This document shows positions 6,716 to 7,481 of a DNA stretch of 7,481 nucleotides, piece by piece (position 1 is the stretch's first letter; each line of letters opens with the position of its first letter). A program made the position numbers and the translations under genes. Below the pieces are notes generated by a model that made no database searches, was not told the origin of the DNA, and saw nothing but the letters and a program-made list of their open reading frames with translations. This stretch comes from Phycisphaerales bacterium (GTDB lineage: Bacteria > Planctomycetota > Phycisphaerae > Tepidisphaerales > Tepidisphaeraceae), in contig JAQGHP010000284.1 in the NCBI GenBank assembly GCA_028288775.1, positions 1-7,481 on the forward strand, given 5' to 3'.

Positions 6716-6735
6716 CTCCGCGCGTTGGGCGCGAG
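6716..6735. other. Bulged GC stem-loop before the exported helical protein gene
   Basis: CTC-C-GCGC, loop GTTGG, then GCGC-GAG: a 7-bp stem with one bulged C (6719). It lies 76 bases after the cysteine hydrolase stop and 54 bases before the next start. No T run follows on the plus strand, so terminator function is doubtful. The rest of 6641-6788 shows no convincing promoter; CTGACA at 6736-6741 resembles a -35 element but lacks a good -10 partner. Confidence 0.3.
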
Positions 6736-6777
6736 CTGACATGTATTGCCCGGCTAACCCGGATCCCATTTTCGAGT

Positions 6778-6782
6778 AGGAG
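6778..6782 (+). promoter_or_regulatory. Strong Shine-Dalgarno site
   Basis: AGGAG, continued by AAGG, sits six bases before the ATG at 6789. It is the best ribosome binding site in the window and suggests high expression of the downstream gene. Confidence 0.8.
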
Positions 6783-6788
6783 AAGGCG

Positions 6789-7457
6789 ATGAAATCGAAG
6801 ATCTTGAAAGTTGCGCTGCTGGGCATCGGCCTCGCCGCGGCGTGTTGGACCGGCACCGTGCGGGCCGAAGACCCCGCGCCCACGCCGCCCGCCAAGCCGC
6901 AGCAGGATCCGCCCGCCACGCCCCGTGTGCGGCCGGCCCCGGCGGACTTCCTCAAGACCATGAAGGCGCAGTTCGACGGCATCGGCCTTTCCGACGACCA
7001 GCAGAAAAAGATCGATGGGTTCTTCGAAGTTGCCACGCGCGAGTTGAAGGACCTGGAAGGCCGCGACGACGCCCGCCAGCAGATGGGCGACGTCTTCCGC
7101 AAGCTCAACGAAGACGTGCAGTCCGTCCTGACCGATGCGCAAAAGCAGGCGCTGCGGCAGAAGTTCCAGCAGCAGATTTTCGACCGCCTGAAGGAAACCT
7201 TCGCCAAGCCCGAGCTGAACCTCACGGATGAACAGCAGAAGAAGATCACGGATGTGATGGATGAGGCGAAGAAGAAGCTGGCCGACCTGACTGCCGGCAA
7301 TGACCCGCAGCAGGACCGGCAGGCGATGTTCCAGCTCATGCGCGACACGCGCGAAAAGCTCAACGCCGTCCTCACCCCCGAGCAGCAGAAGCAAATCCCC
7401 CAATTCGGCGGTGGCCGCCGAGGACAGGGCGGTCAGCCGAACACCCCGCCCCAGTAA
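6789..7457 (+). CDS. Exported helical protein with two LTxxQ-type (Spy/CpxP-like) units
   Basis: 222 aa. A signal peptide is clear: KSKILK, a hydrophobic core (about 8-20) and a VRA-ED cleavage site after residue 26. A Pro-rich stretch (29-51) follows. The remainder is charged, Gln-rich helix containing two copies of one unit about 78 residues apart. Unit 1 begins at 67 with LSDDQQKKI and closes with VLTDAQKQ (113-120). Unit 2 begins at 145 with LTDEQQKKI and closes with VLTPEQQKQ (194-202). The tail is Gly/Pro/Gln-rich. The LTxxQ pairs and helical-hairpin character resemble periplasmic Spy/CpxP-type chaperones or stress sensors, but overall identity looks low, so the role is inferred. It has no obvious link with the ergothioneine genes and probably its own promoter in the 148-bp gap upstream. 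24 bases after the stop reach the window end with nothing visible. Confidence 0.8.
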   Translation: MKSKILKVALLGIGLAAACWTGTVRAEDPAPTPPAKPQQDPPATPRVRPAPADFLKTMKAQFDGIGLSDDQQKKIDGFFEVATRELKDLEGRDDARQQMGDVFRKLNEDVQSVLTDAQKQALRQKFQQQIFDRLKETFAKPELNLTDEQQKKITDVMDEAKKKLADLTAGNDPQQDRQAMFQLMRDTREKLNAVLTPEQQKQIPQFGGGRRGQGGQPNTPPQ

Positions 7458-7481
7458 TCCGAATGCGCTCGGCGACCAGTT

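Noticed and set aside
5657..7375. Long minus-strand open frame of 572 codons opposite nnrD, the cysteine hydrolase and the Spy-like gene
   Set aside because: It is antisense to three genes with clear family motifs, and its protein is Arg/Ser/Cys-rich with no recognisable domain. Long antisense frames are common in GC-rich DNA.

Overview
The window comes from a GC-rich bacterial chromosome, most likely a member of the Planctomycetota. The main reason is the first large gene: it starts with a zinc ribbon of the form MTIEF-C-x2-C, followed by a Pro/Ala-rich spacer, a second zinc ribbon, one membrane helix and an exported hydrolase domain. That architecture is common in planctomycetes, and the gene also lacks a Shine-Dalgarno site. 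This assignment is an inference from protein style, not from a marker gene.

Layout. Positions 1-54 look like the first 18 codons of a minus-strand gene with a signal-peptide-like N-terminus, cut by the window edge. Positions 55-298 are non-coding and hold a small cluster of near-identical 17-bp hairpin-forming repeats. Two minus-strand genes follow. 299-1984 encodes a membrane-anchored zinc-ribbon alpha/beta hydrolase, and 2066-2602 encodes a DUF1440 (YagU-like) membrane protein. A divergent intergenic region (2603-2747) separates them from a plus-strand run.

The plus-strand run starts with three genes whose stop and start codons overlap as ATGA: egtB (2748-4046), egtD (4043-5032) and nnrD (5029-5910). 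After a 121-bp gap comes an isochorismatase-fold cysteine hydrolase (6032-6640). After a 148-bp gap comes a small exported helical protein with a duplicated LTxxQ-type unit (6789-7457), with an excellent ribosome binding site.

How the genes fit together. EgtD trimethylates histidine to hercynine, and EgtB is the iron enzyme that attaches a sulfur donor to hercynine as a sulfoxide. Together they carry out the core of ergothioneine synthesis. No egtA, egtC or egtE is present here, so the donor may be cysteine, or the remaining genes lie elsewhere. NnrD repairs hydrated NAD(P)H, and its tight coupling to egtBD suggests co-expression, perhaps as part of oxidative or metabolite-damage defence. I did not find a clearly undescribed system. 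The best candidates for a closer look are the egtB-egtD-nnrD coupling, the chimeric zinc-ribbon hydrolase and the repeat cluster near the left end.
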